A DNA stretch of 64,000 nt from positions 16,291,001-16,355,000 of the forward strand of contig CM075671.1 in NCBI GenBank assembly GCA_037962975.1. The letters run 5' to 3'. Numbering within the stretch: position 1 is the stretch's first letter; each line of letters opens with the position of its first letter. The translations under genes and the position numbers were made by a program. This DNA comes from Clitoria ternatea (taxonomy: Eukaryota; Streptophyta; Magnoliopsida; Fabales; Fabaceae). Under the pieces are notes generated by a model that had not been told where the DNA came from, searched no databases, and saw nothing but the letters and a program-made list of their open reading frames with translations. Shown in pieces: positions 36,143 through 48,504 of this stretch.

Positions 36143-36282
36143 AGTTAATCCAATAGGTCTGGGGAAAAGGTCTATCTTGCTTTGTCTGTAAACTCTGTAT
36201 AGGTGATAGAGAATAGAATATCTGACTTGGTAGTAACTATGATTGATGTGACAAATCTCAGTTACTGTGAAACAGGAAACTA

Positions 36283-39200
36283 ATGGCTGGAAACGATCTT
36301 GCTGGAGTTGTAGAACGCTTAATCAATGCAATGGGAGCACGTGAAGGTCAAGGTAACGATGCCTTGAGAAGGCTGGACCTATTCGAAAAGCGCAATCCAC
36401 CTCGTTTCAAGGGAGGATATAACCCTGATGGAGCACAAATCTGGATTCGAGCGATAGAGAAGATTTTTCGAGCATTGCAATGTAATGAAGCTGATAAGGT
36501 AGTCTTCGCTACTTATGCCTTATCTGAGGATGCCGAACATTGGTGGGATAGCATGCGTAGACAATTTGAAGTCAATGACGTGGAGATCACTTGGGATTAT
36601 TTCAAGGATATGTTTCTGGAGAAATACTTTCCAGCTGATGTTAAAGAGAAAAGACAATTCGAATTCCTGTCGCTGACCCAAGGAAATATGACCGTTGGAG
36701 AGTACGCATCCAGGTTTGAAGAGCTATCTCGTTTTCATTCTCATTATAATGATGCTACTAATGAAAGAGATCGGTGTGCAAAGTTTATAAATGGATTGCG
36801 GCCAGAAATTAAGGAAGCTATACGAATGCAGGAAATCCGTGAATTTTCTGTATTGGTAAATCGCTGCAGGATCTTTGAAGAAGATCATAAGGATAGAATG
36901 ACCAAAAGTCGTGAGCCCATTCACAAGGTAGGAGAAATGAGAAGTGGAGGACCTCACCATCACCAAAGAAGAGACTTTAGAAGGAATAAGCCTTACCAAG
37001 CACCATTTCACCGGTTTGGAGCAGCATCTGTTCCTAACAGACCCCAAGCTTCAACTGGAAGCTATTACCCAACATCTGTACCAAATTTTAAATGTTTTAT
37101 CTGTGGAGGACCCCATTTGAAAAGGGATTGTCCTAAAAACACTTATGTTTGTTTTAAGTGTAACAAACCAGGTCATCACATCAAGGATTGCCCAGAGATG
37201 AAGAGAGAAAACCCTGAAGGTGCAAGTACAAGCATAAATACTCAAGGAGGCGCGCACAGTGCAGTCGAAAGGCCGAAGGCAAAAGGAAAGGTTTTTGCAA
37301 TCACTGGAGAAGAAGCATCTCATGCTGATTCCATGGTGGAAGGTAAGTGTATCATTAATAAGATTTCTTTAACTGTTATGTATGACTCAGGTGCATTACA
37401 TTCCTTTATTGCCAATGACTGTGTGGAAAAACTAAAATTACCTGTGATAGAACTGCCATTTGACTTATCTGTACATACTCTTGGAAACAATCCCATTGTC
37501 ACTTCTAAAGCCTGTTGGAAATGCCCTATTGTCATAAATGGTAGGGACTTTAAAGCTAATCTTTTCTGTTTACCCCTTTCTGGCTTAGAAGTTATTATTG
37601 GGCTAGATTGGTTGTCTGACAATCATGTTCTAATAGATTGTCATAATAAAACCATAATGTTTAAAGAACCAGTGAATTTGAATCCTGAGGATTCGAGATT
37701 TCTAACCGCCAACCAAGTGAGTGCCTCTTTAAAAGGAGGGGCTCAAGAGTTCATGCTATTGCTTTCAACGAAAGGAGAGCAAGAATCAAAAACAAAAAAT
37801 CTATCGGTTGTGCGTGAATTTCCTGACGTTTTTCCTGAAGATATCCCTGGTTTACCCCCAGAAAGAGATGTGGAATTTTCCATTGATCTAGTACCTGGAG
37901 TTGGATCCATTTCAATTGCACCATACCGAATGTCACCTCTAGAATTAGCAGAGTTGAAGAAACAACTTGAAGAGATGATAGAGAAGCAGTTTATACGACC
38001 CAGTATATCCCCCTGGGGTGCACCAGTGTTGTTGGTTAAGAAGAAGGATGGTAGCATGAGGTTGTGTGTAGATTATCGATAACTGAACAAGGTGACAATC
38101 AAGAACAGATATCCTCTACCAAGGATTGACGACTTGATGGATCAGCTGCGTGGTGCCACGGTGTTCTCCAAAATTGATTTGAGGTCTGGATACCATCAAA
38201 TAAGGGTGAAGAAAGAAGATGTATCAAAAACTGCTTTTAGAACACGCTATGGCCATTACGAATATCTAGTAATGCCTTTTGGTGTAACTAATGCACCAGC
38301 CGTATTCATGGATTACATGAATAGGATTTTTCATCCATATCTAGATAAATTTGTAGTGGTGTTCATTGATGATATATTAGTGTACTCTAAAAGCAGAGAA
38401 GAACATGTTGAACATTTGAAGGTCGTGTTGGAAATCCTGAAAAAGAAACAACTGTATTCAAAGCTGTCGAAGTGTGAATTCTGGTTGGAAGAAGTGAACT
38501 TTTTAGGACATGTAATTAGTCAAGGAGGAATAGCTGTAGACCCTTCCAAGGTGGAGGCGGTTTTAAAATGGGAGAGACCAACCACGATCACTGAGATTAG
38601 AAGTTTCTTGGGTTTGGCTGGATACTATAGGAGATTCATTGAAGGATTTTCAAAGTTAGGATACCCACTGACCAAGCTAACACGGAAAGGAGAACCTTTT
38701 GTGTGGACGACACAATGCGAGAATAGTTTTCAAGAGCTGAAAGATTGACTTACTTCTGCGCCGGTGTTAGTACTTCCTGATCCACAACGAAGTTTTGAAG
38801 TTTACTGTGATACGTCTAAACAAGGACTAGGAAGTGTACTCATGCAAGACAAGAAGGTTGTAGCCTATGTGTCGCGCCAATTAAGGCAACATGAGATTAA
38901 CTACCCTACCCATGACTTAGAGTTAGCCGCTGTAGTTTTTGCCTTAAAGATTTGGAGGCATTATCTATACGGTGCAACATTCGATGTGTTTAGCGATCAT
39001 AAGAGTCTCAAGTATTTATTCGACCAAAAGGAGTTAAACATGAGGCAACGGAGATGGATGGAGTTCTTAAAGGACTACGACTTTGAGTTGCAATACCATC
39101 CTGGAAAAGCGAACGTAGTAGCTGATGCTTTAAGTCGAAAGTCTCTACATGCGTCCACAATGATGATTAAAGAGCTGGAATTAATAGAGAACTTCAGAGA

Positions 39201-40695
39201 TCTTAACCTAGCAGTAAAGGTTAATGCTAACAGCTACAGATTAGGAGCGTTGCAAGTGACAAGTGAATTCCTGAGACAAGTTTTAGAGGATCAAAGAGAG
39301 GATGAATTTCTGCAAGAAAAGAAAGACCTTTTGAAACAAGGAAAAGAAGTCGAGTTCAATGTAAGAAATGACCAATTACTGAGGTATAAAGATCGAGTGT
39401 GTATCCCTAATCAAGAGGAGTTGAGGAAAGCAATTTTGGAAGAAGGCCATAAAAGTTATATGAGCATTCATCCCGGAGCTACTAAAATGTATCAAGATTT
39501 GAAGAAGTTATTTTGGTGGCCTGGAATGAAGAAAGCAGTGGCAGAGTACGTGGCTGCATGTCTAATTTGCCAGAAGGTTAAAGTGGAACATCAAAAACCC
39601 CCTGGAATGCTACAATCAATGGAAATACCAGAATGGAAATGGGATAGCATTACCATGGATTTTGTGACTTCTCTACCTAAAACTCCATTAGGACATGATT
39701 CAATATGGGTAATAGTTGATAGACTAACAAAGTCTGCCCACTTTATTCCCATCAATATCCGTTACTCTATGGAGAAGCTAGCAAAATTATACATCGAGGA
39801 GATTGTGAGATTGCATGGAATTCCTTCAAGTATCATTTCTGATCGGGACCCTTGTTTTACATCACAATTCTGGAAGAGCTTGCACAAGGCTTTGGGAACA
39901 AGACTGCGTCTAAGTTCAGCATATCATCCTCAGACGGATGGACAATCAGAAAGAACAATCCAATCTCTAGAGGACTTGTTACGAGCTTGTGTGTTAGAGC
40001 ATAAAGGAAGTTGAAATCAATTCTTACCATATGTGGAGTTTACCTACAACAACAGTTTCCATGCTAGCATTGGCATGGCACCTTTTGAAGCATTATATGG
40101 AAGAAAATGTAGGACCCCGCTATGTTGGTTTGAGACTGGTGAAAACTTGATGCTAGGACCAGAGTTGGTACAACAAACCACGGATAAAATCAAAATAGTT
40201 CAGGAAAAGATGAAGGCAACACAGAGCAGGCAGAAAAGTTACTATGACAAAAGAAGAAAGGCGCTCGAATTTCAAGAAGGCGATCATGTATTCTTGAAAG
40301 TCACACCTATGACTGGGGTCGGTCGGGCAATGCAATCTCGAAAACTAACTCCTAGATTTATCGGTCCATACCAAATAATTCATAAAGTTAGTCCCCTTGC
40401 CTACCAAATAGCATTACCACCTTTTCTTTCTAATATCCATAATATTTTTCATGTGTCAAACTTGCGAAATTATATATCTGATCCTACACATGTTATTGAA
40501 CCTGATGTCATACAAGTTAAAGATAATCTTACATATGATGCACCACCTGTTAGAATAGGTGACAGAAGAATAAAACAATTAAGAGACAAGACAATTCCGC
40601 TTGTAAAGGTTATTTGGAGTGAAACGAGAGGAGAAGATGCTACATGGGAACTAGAAACTGAGATGAAAGAGTCTCATCCTTATTTGTTTTACTGA
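36283..40695 (+). pseudogene. gag-pol polyprotein of chromovirus B, three premature stops
   Basis: A single frame of 1470 codons is broken by TAA at 38080, TGA at 38746 and TGA at 40012, with no frameshift. Order: capsid (about residues 35-220, with ...HWWDSM... and the YFP..V..K...EFLSLTQG core); two zinc knuckles (CFICGGPHLKRDC near residue 271, one residue short of canonical, and CFKCNKPGHHIKDC near 290); aspartic protease DSG (near 368); RT with FIDD at about 38362; RNase H with DHKSLKYLFDQ; integrase HHCC and D,D,E core (SDRDP near 39838, GQSERTIQ near 39943); and a C-terminal chromodomain-like VKVIW...ATWELETEM. In a live copy it would encapsidate, copy and integrate the element, with the chromodomain steering insertion to particular chromatin. 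The start MAGNDLAG is 150 bp after the LTR. Confidence 0.93.
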
Positions 40696-40739
40696 TTAAT
40701 GTAAATTTCGAGGACGAAATTTTCTAAGGGTAGTAGAGT

Positions 40740-43387
40740 TGTAACACCCCTATTTTTATTTTTATATTAAAATTTTGAAGGAATTAAATTATGGTTCTTT
40801 AGAACCTTTTAACCTACGTATTATTTATGATTTTTTGGAATTTTTTAGAATTTTGGAATTTTTTTAAATAAAATAATTTTTTTAAATAATTTTAAATTCA
40901 TATAAGTGACATAAATTAAAAATATTTATAAGAAAGTGAATTTAAATTATAAGAAAATTTTCTAAAATCCGTTTCAAGGAGACTTATCTAAAAATTATCG
41001 GTCTGAGAAAAATCTTGATTTTTTTCCAATCGTTAAAAAATTGGAAACGTATCAATAAATTTTTATTAATAGAAAATTTTAGATTTTTAAAATTTCAGCT
41101 TTATATTACTTATTATAAAATTAGTGAGGACTGATATAATATCGCTAAATTTCAAAAAGGACTCATTTTGAATATTTAAAATATACCGAGTGAAGGGTTA
41201 CTATTTGACTTAATAATTTTGCCGACAATTACTATGCAAATCACTGTGTATGTATGAAATTTTCAAAAGATGCACAGTAACCTGGAATAAAAAATTCAAA
41301 AATACATAGTACTTTTATATTAAAATAATAGAATGCATAGTAAATTTTTTTTCCATAAATACCGAAAGATTTCTACTTTAGAATTCACAATTTCAGATTA
41401 AGTTTTCTTAATATAGTAGTGCTAGTGAGATAGTGGTGGAAGTGAGAGAGAGAAGAAAAGCTTTTGGAGAGAAGGTTCTGCCAAAATCCTAAGGTAAGAA
41501 TACTTCTCTTATATATTTTTTGGGTTATTTTTATATCGTTTTTAGAAATCTGTTATTATACTAGAAATAATATTATTTTAAATTACTATTCTGCATAGTA
41601 AATACTATTTCAATAGTAAATTACTATTTTAATAGTAAATTACTATTCAAATAGTAAATTACTATTTACTGTTACTATTTACCATTACTATTCACGATTT
41701 ACTATTTATTGTTACTATTCACGTTTTACTATTTATTGTTACTATTTACGTTTTACTATTTACTGTTACTATTCATGTTTTACTATTTACTGCTACTATT
41801 CATGTTTTACTATTTACTGTTACTATTCATGATTTACTATTCATTATTAACTATTAACTATTCACTATTCACTATTCAAAATTTACCATTTCTGTTTTAA
41901 GTAGTAATCTTAATCTTCATCTTATGCTTATACTGAAATAAGATTGGTATTAATATTTCTAGAAATCAGAGGCGCAAAGCAAATCCATTTTGGGTAACAA
42001 TTCAAGGTAAGGGGGAGTGAGATAAAAGTATAATATGAAAAGACATAAGAATAATGGGAGGAGTCCCCTACTCCTTTTAAATTTAATAATATTATTATTT
42101 TAAAATATTAACTTTTTAACTTAACAATTTTAATAAATTTTAAATTAAATATCCAGTTTAACTAACCCTAACATACCTATGCAAGGACTTGGACCATTAT
42201 GACCTATATGGACTGGACTATACCTATGCAAGGACTTGGACCATTATGACCTATACAGATTGAACTATACCTATGCAAGGACTGGATTATATGGACTTAC
42301 ATATACCTATGCGAGGAATTGACCAAAATGACTCAAATTGACTATATTAATAATCATTAAATTTTGTATTATGATATGTATTAATGATATTTAATTGATT
42401 TGATTATGATTTGATTATGATTGATTGATTGATGATATTTAGTTATGATTGATATTAATTGATTTTGATTGATGATATTGTAATATGGAGTTTGAGCATA
42501 TAGCGAGCATGACGGAAAGCTAAAATTCAATAAGAATTTCTTACCTTACTCTTTAAATTTTAGTATCTTTTATTCATTCTTAGAAATTATTTTTATTAAC
42601 TTTATTTTCAATATTTAGAATAAAAAATTAGTATTTATTTTAGAAAGAAAACATTTTATGAGAATTTATTTAATTAAATCTTGAGTTAAAGAAAAATTTT
42701 ATAATTTTAAGTATTTTTGGTTAATAATTATTCTCTTTTAATAAAACAAAATTTTTTAAAAGAAAATTATTTTATTTTTTCCAACTTAATAACTAAAGAT
42801 ATTTGGAAATAATTGAGATTCCTAAATTTGATTTTGTTAAGATTTAATTTGAGAAAGATTATGTAAAGTTTTATATGATAAAGTTTTTAGATATTTAAGG
42901 CTTAGAAACTCAATTTCAGTGAGATTTGAAAACTGTACCAAATTTATTTCTGTGGGACAGAAATTTAGAGAATTGAGAAAATGTACAGTTTATTGAAATG
43001 ATATTGTAACCCTTTAAGGGATTTAATAATTGAGTTTCTAAAAGCCTTAACCAACTCAATACGCGAGTAGTTCATGCATCATGAATCATTAAAGTGAAAT
43101 GAAATAATATTGTCTGGGGATGGATTATAGAAACCGAGGATACATTAGAGGAGGCTTAATTACGAGCCTTGGGATGAGAGGGTGTGAAAGGGTGCTTCAG
43201 GGGACCTGGGGTAGCTCCCTAGTGTCGGGTACTTTCACAATAAAAACTTTCTCAATCTGACTAGTCTCTAAGTGTTTCTATGCCAGTTGAGCTGTTCATA
43301 TTATTATTATCCGGACTTATGGAACAGTGTAAACTCCTGGTTGGTCCAGTGCAAATTAAAATTTAAGGGCCCACATATATAGGTAAG
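40740..43387 (+). repeat. 3' LTR of element B, interrupted
   Basis: It begins TGTAACACCCCTATTT after a weak purine tract (CTAAGGG, 40724-40730) and tracks the 5' LTR closely, with scattered substitutions and a different copy number of the 27-bp array (about 41590-41880). It ends at GTAAG (43383-43387), where the Tat-C element begins. Confidence 0.9.
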
Positions 43388-43732
43388 TGAACCGTTCTTT
43401 ACAGGGGGTGTAGAAGTATGTAAGTTGAACAATTCAAAATATACATAAAGTGTCTATTTGATACAAAGTAATGTGCGTATAAATACAAATACGGAGTGTC
43501 TTTGTATGTTGTGGCGGAGTGCAATGTATTCTGGGGCGGTGTCATAGTCCGCCTGAAGGAGTCTTCTCTGCCTTGACACAATTGGGGGTGGTACCTGCAA
43601 TTATTCTCCGACGCTCAAGTCAGTATTTCAGAATACTCATAGACTTAGAAAGCAAATCTGAGAGAATTATGCAAGTAAGAGAGTGTAAGGTCCAGAATTT
43701 GGGGGATCCACCTTATACCTTTTTGTTGAGGT

Positions 43733-43739
43733 TTATATA
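43733..43739 (-). promoter_or_regulatory. TATA box, element-sense direction, LTR C
   Basis: The minus strand reads CAGGTATATAAACCTC, a good plant TATA box at a typical LTR position, upstream in element sense of the conserved GACTTGAGCGTCGGAGAAT block. It would start the genomic RNA. Confidence 0.6.
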
Positions 43740-44099
43740 CCTGTTACTGGTGCTGTGCTCTATTATTGGTAGGACCCTTTCCTTGTTTTCAGGCATAATG
43801 CAAGAAAGGTAGTGGGCCCCTGTGTCGTTCACGAGCACCATCACTGTAGTGGGTATTTCCACTTGCTTTTCCACTTGCTGGGAAAGCGTTAATGCTTTAT
43901 TATTTTATTCATTGTTCCCCTTTTATGCGTGACAGCGTGATTCCCATTTTCAACCTCTCAAGACAGAGTCAACCTCGTGCCGGGGTTATAAGTATGGGCT
44001 CGCTACGCAGTATGGGGAATTCAGTATTCCGCCTGTATTGGGCCTGTGGCTTGGCGGAGTAATATGCATTGGGAATATTTCATGCATGTGTATAAGGTA

Positions 44100-44205
44100 T
44101 TCAATATTTTCCACCTTGGCGGAGTAATAAGCTCTGGCGGAGTTACGCGCCTTGGTGGAGTAACGTGCCTTGGCGGAGTAACGTGCCTTGGCGGTATATA
44201 CTCCG
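44100..44205. repeat. Short CTTGGCGGAGTAA tandem repeats in the C LTR
   Basis: Five imperfect copies of a roughly 18-bp unit (CTTGGCGGAGTAACGTGC and variants). The motif GGCGGAGT also recurs across the 47-bp array at 47838-48355 and elsewhere in this element. Confidence 0.8.
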
Positions 44206-44823
44206 TATAGAAGTAATTATAATGTACTTGAAGCGTACTTCTCTTGTTCAAAATGCTGATCTGGCAAAGCATTAAAGCCATGCTCTTGGGGGCCGGTGTT
44301 GGGACCGGATCATATGCCCCCTAGCTTGTTATAGTGACTGGCGGAGTCACTGTAATGAGCTATAACACTTAAGTTTAGCTTTTGTAGGCATGGGTTTAGG
44401 CGGTGTTTGCTAATTCAGGATTTATGGACAAGTGTTTTCATGCATTTATTGCCTTTGTCGTCACTTGTCACGCCTGTCATTAAAGCACCTCGAAACCACG
44501 TTTTGCCTTTTTAATCTCTCGTTGCCACGTATGCCCTCGTAACGATTGCCATTCCAATGATGGGACATAAATGCGTGGGATGGCAGTTGAGAAATGTTTT
44601 CGAGGTTATTACCATGGGCCTTGGATTTTGAAAATGCGGCCCAGGAAATACCTGCCATTAGATTCATCTGTTGGTTTCAGCATCAAGAGGAACCGTCAGT
44701 GAGATTCATCCAACAACTGTAAACACGTGTTTGGAATTAGAACCGTTAGTAAGATTGATCCAACGGTTGCAAACACATCTTTGAAGTTTTTGAGGATTCG
44801 CTTATTTCCCCCCAAGCCATGCC

Positions 44824-44830
44824 TATAAAT
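44824..44830 (+). promoter_or_regulatory. TATA box for the antisense ORF, LTR C
   Basis: The plus strand reads GCCTATAAATAGGTAAAC about 220 bp before the antisense ORF start codon. The spacing leaves room for a leader containing a possible intron (donor AAGGTAACTT near 44958, acceptor TTGTTGAAG near 45039). Confidence 0.65.
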
Positions 44831-45044
44831 AGGTAAACTCTTAGAAGGGAAATGTTTTGCTTCATCTTTCACTTCGCACTCGTTTGCTGAAACTGCTTTT
44901 GCTACTTTCTCGCGAGTTTGTTGGTTGTTGGAGTTCTTCAGTTTTCTCAGAAACTTAAGGTAACTTGCTTGTTCCTCTGCTTTGTGTCTTCATTTTCATT
45001 GGGTTGGTTCTGTTTTTTCTTTATGTGTGTTTGTTGAAGCGAGG

Positions 45045-47646
45045 ATGAGGGGAAAAAAGTCAGAGTCATGTTCTAGGGTTTCTGTTCGTCCCATGTTTTC
45101 TGACATTGAGAGTGAAGATGAGGCTTTCTATACTGGGAGGGATTCGACGTTTTACAGCAGCGTGGAGTATTTTAGTAATGCTGTACATTCGTTTGTATCA
45201 GGAGGTATTCCTCAGACTGAAGTAAGAACGATGGCAGAGTGTCAAAACGTTGTGCTGCATGGGTTGGACTGGAAAAAGATGCTTGAGGTTGACCCTTATT
45301 ATTGGGTTGAGGAAGATGTTAAAGATGCTTCCTCTTGTCATGCGACAACAAGCGGAGGGGTAACGGAGTTGTCTGTGCCAGTTTGGAAGGATGAGAGGTA
45401 TGAGAAGAGGTTCATCGTCCGTTCACCCAAGACGTTTGAACGTATATGCCATCGTCCTCAAGATGAACGTACATTATACATGTATGATATTTTGTTTACC
45501 CAGTTGGGGGTACGATTTCCACTGAATAAATTTCAGATGGGCGTACTGAGGTTCTTGGATTGCGCCCCTTCTCAGCTGCATCCTAACGGTTGGGGAATAG
45601 TTCGCAGCTTCGAGGTGTTGGCTAAACATCTGGAGTTTACGCCTACTGTGGCGTTATTCTTTGCCTTTTGCCGCATTATGAGGAGAGTAAATACAAAAAC
45701 TGGCGGCATGGGCTTTATAACTCTTCGTGCGGAGCCGAAGATTGTAAATTCAAGGCATTTGCTGACTCCGCCAAAGAAGGCGGACTTCACTTTAGGATGA
45801 GCTTTGTAAAAGTCTCTGTCAGGGAGAATAAGTCCGTTTTCTGGCAGAGTAAGGAGGGAATTGACAAATTCCCAGTAGCGTGGACCCATGAGCACTTCCT
45901 CCTAACCAAACAAGCTTATGAAGTTGAGGAGGGTGCCTTGTCAGCTACTTCTGTGGAAGTGCTCCGGACGTTGAAGGAGTACAACTCCGTCCACAAGCAG
46001 ATCTTATGCAAAAGGCTGCTTAGGCGGGATGCTGAGGATTATTTGAGTAATGCTTTATCATTAACAATTCCAATGTTGCTTGAATATTACTCCTGTTGTT
46101 TCCTGCAGCTTCTAATTGTATTTATATATGTTATTTTGCAGGAGAAATCGCTGAATTTCCTGGGATGGAGCGTATCAAGCAAATTCGTATGAGTCGCCAG
46201 GAAATCGATGCGGAAAACAATGTGCAGCCTAGGAGGAATCTGGCTGCTGCTCTGACAAAAACTCTTCCTTTCCCTGCTTCCACTAACGTAGTGACGTTAG
46301 AGGGTGTCGCAGGGTCCTCGACGGTTGAGGTTGAAAGGCGATCTAAAAAACGCCAAGAACCAGAAGCTGTTGAGGAGGAAGAAGAGGAAGTGGATCCCCA
46401 ACCCTTGCTGAAGAGGAAAAACAAGGGCAAGAAGAAGGTTGGGGAAGTGGCAGGGGCATCTTCTGACGCTGCCATTGATGTAGAAAAGATTCCAGAGACA
46501 CCAGCTGTGGGTGTCAATGCTGAAGAGGGCGGTATGGAGGGAGTTCCTGAAGAAGATGTTGTGGGGGAGGAGATGGAGGGAATTCAAGCTTCTCCAGTCC
46601 GCCAAACTGAGAGTCCTACCCTGGACTTGACTGCTCGAGGAACAGCAGTTTTCCTAGTCAATGTTCCAGGGGAGCCATCTAGGCGATCCGTCTCTTTGCC
46701 TCTGGCGGGGTCTTGTCTGAACCCTTATTTGTATTTCTCAAATGTGGGATCCCGCCAGTCAGAGAGGCGTGATCCGGACTTCATTCTCCGCCCGGACATC
46801 AACTTTGAGGAAGTTGTAGATGCCACTGCTACTGCAAGGTGGCATCTTGCTGAAATTGATGGTTTCCTTGCTTCCGTTCCACGTATTGCGGAGGTAGCTG
46901 CTGAGGCCGCCATGTTTTAAGAATCATTTCATGATTCTATTGAAAAAATACGCAGCTTGGAGCATGATAACGAACAGCTGTCGGAGGTGATCAAAGCTAA
47001 AGATAGACACCTTGATACCGCCGATTCCGATATCAAGAATTTGAAGGAGGAGCTGGCTCGGGTGAGAGCTGATAAAGTCTTGCTGGAAAAGCAAGTTTCT
47101 GGCTTAAAGGAGCAGAATGTAAAATTGGGCGAAGAGGTGGGCGGACTATCCCAGGTGAACAAAGAACTGGGCGAAGGTGTGAGCAAACTTCAGCAGAGGT
47201 TGGTTTCCTTTGAAATAAATAAGACCATTGCTGAAGATGCCTGGGCGACGGAGTTGGACCAAGCAGCCACTGCATATAATAACCTTGAAAAACAGGTTCA
47301 AGAGCTGCGAGCTGAAAAAGCTACCTCAGATGCCACCAGTGAAAGGCTTGACAAGGAGTTACAATCTGCCTTGGATGCAGCTGAGGCGGCGATTGATGAT
47401 GCTTTCAGCATGGCTGTTCGCCAACTCCGTTATCGCAATCCAGGCGTTGCTCTCTCCACCACAGGCATTCATCCTTACTACGAATTTATTAATGGAGAAT
47501 TGATGGTGCCTGTTCAAGGGGGTCACCTGCCTGCGCCCAGTGTTGAATATGTCCTGGCGGACTTGCCTTCTTCCCAAAGTTTGTCCAAATCTGCTGGAAG
47601 TCAGCTCCGCCCTGCTCAGCAAGAAGGGGTACCATCCGACCCTTGA
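45045..47646 (+). pseudogene. Antisense ORF of Tat element C: spliced, coiled-coil protein, lightly broken
   Basis: The start ATG at 45045 gives MRGKKSESCSRVSV. Exon 1 holds an acidic N-terminus, a conserved globular block (ERICHRPQDERTLYMYDI, LRFLDCAPSQLHPNGWG) and WTHEHFLLTKQAYEVEEG. A GT-AG intron at 46047-46141 (95 bp) joins frame 2 to frame 1 exactly. Exon 2 has a basic, acidic, Pro-rich linker with a KRKNKGKKK patch that could be a nuclear signal, then GRW-like ARWHLAEIDGFL, then a long coiled coil (about 46940-47400, heptads rich in L, E, K) and a C-terminal tail. Damage is slight: one frame slip near 45730-45755 and a TAA at 46918-46920. The family resembles PF04195 'putative gypsy type transposon'; its function is unknown. 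It is antisense to gag-pol, behind its own TATA box. Confidence 0.75.
46047..46141 (+). other. Intron of the antisense ORF of element C
   Basis: The donor is TTGA/GTAATG and the acceptor TATTTTGCAG/GAGAAA, with a T-rich tract before the acceptor. Removing 95 bp joins the two frames precisely and gives a join colinear with the A copy, which also has an acceptor (CCTATGCAG/GTGAAA) at the same place. Confidence 0.75.
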
Positions 47647-47837
47647 AAACCAACTGTAAATTTTGCAAGTTTTGTTTTTGTTTCAATTTTATGACATCGC
47701 CTTGTTCCAGGATAGGCTCTGGATTTTATCAATCTTGGCAATATTCAATAAAATATATTTTCTGTAAATCTATACTTGTTCATATAAGCAATGTTTGAGT
47801 CCGTCGTATTTATGCCTTGTAAAATGATATTAAGAAG

Positions 47838-48355
47838 GCGAAGTATTCATTTGAGGACATAATGAAATACGACTAAGTATAGCGAGGCAGAATACCCTTT
47901 TTGAAATTCTAATGAAGTAAAATTCAGTAGTGAGGTGAAGTAACCTCTTAGGAATTTCAATGAAATAAATTCCGTAAGGAGGCGAAGTAGCCTCTTAAGA
48001 GTTCCAATAAAGTAAATCCAATAATGAGGCGGAATAGCCTCTTGAGAATTTAACTGAAGTAATTTCAATAATGAGGCGGGGTAGCCTCTTAGGAACTTTA
48101 ATGAAACAGATTCCGTAAGGAGGCGGAGTAGCCTCTTAGGAATTTCATTGAAGTAGATTCCGTAAGAAGGCGGAATAGCCTCTTAGGAATTTTAATGAAA
48201 CAGATTCCGTAAGGAGGCGGAGTAGCCTCTTAGGAATTTTAATGAAACAGATTCCGTAAGGAGGCGGAGTAGCCTCTTAGGAACTTCATTGAAGTAGATT
48301 CCGTAAGGAGGCGGAGTAGCCTCTTAGGAATTTCAAAGAAGCACAATTTTACAAG
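47838..48355. repeat. 47-bp tandem array, about 11 copies, element C
   Basis: AGGCGGAGTAGCCTCTTAGG starts recur at about 47838, 47885, 47932, 47979, 48026, 48074, 48121, 48168, 48215, 48262 and 48309. The right-hand units are nearly identical and the left-hand ones are diverged. It lies between the antisense ORF and the integrase gene. Confidence 0.92.
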
Positions 48356-48504
48356 TGTTGAACTTACTTGAACTTGTTGAGTAGTGCTTGAGTTTGTTGC
48401 TCATGTACTCCGTAAAACGTTGGTAGTAAGGCGGAGTCAAGCTTTGGATGGAGTGTTCATCCTTTTGAATTTGGACTGGAGTGTATCTCCTGATCACATG
48501 ACAA

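Larger units (their letters stand above)
33022..43387 (+). mobile_element. Ty3/gypsy chromovirus B (Tekay-like), 3' LTR cut by element C
   Basis: The element has a 5' LTR (33022-36127), a PBS-like site, one gag-pol frame (36283-40695) and a 3' LTR that starts at 40740 and breaks at 43387. The left target duplication would be ACCCT (33017-33021). At the right, the LTR matches its 5' partner up to GGTAAG and then switches to TGAACCG, the start of the Tat-C LTR. The missing 512 bp (equivalent to 35616-36127) and the second target duplication are therefore expected beyond the window. The element is inserted into the coiled-coil part of the antisense ORF of Tat-A. Confidence 0.9.
43388..44990 (-). 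repeat. 3' LTR of Tat element C (inner border approximate)
   Basis: The LTR outer end is TGAACCG on the plus strand (CGGTTCA on the element strand). It shares blocks with the A LTR (26577 on) and the 19534-20164 fragment. A run of short GGCGGAGTAA-type repeats lies at about 44050-44200. The inner border next to the antisense ORF is not marked by a partner LTR, so 44990 is a guess. Confidence 0.65.

Noticed and set aside
41709..41900. Plus-strand frame rich in LLLLFTFYY
   Set aside because: Product of the 27-bp AT-rich array inside LTR B, not a gene.
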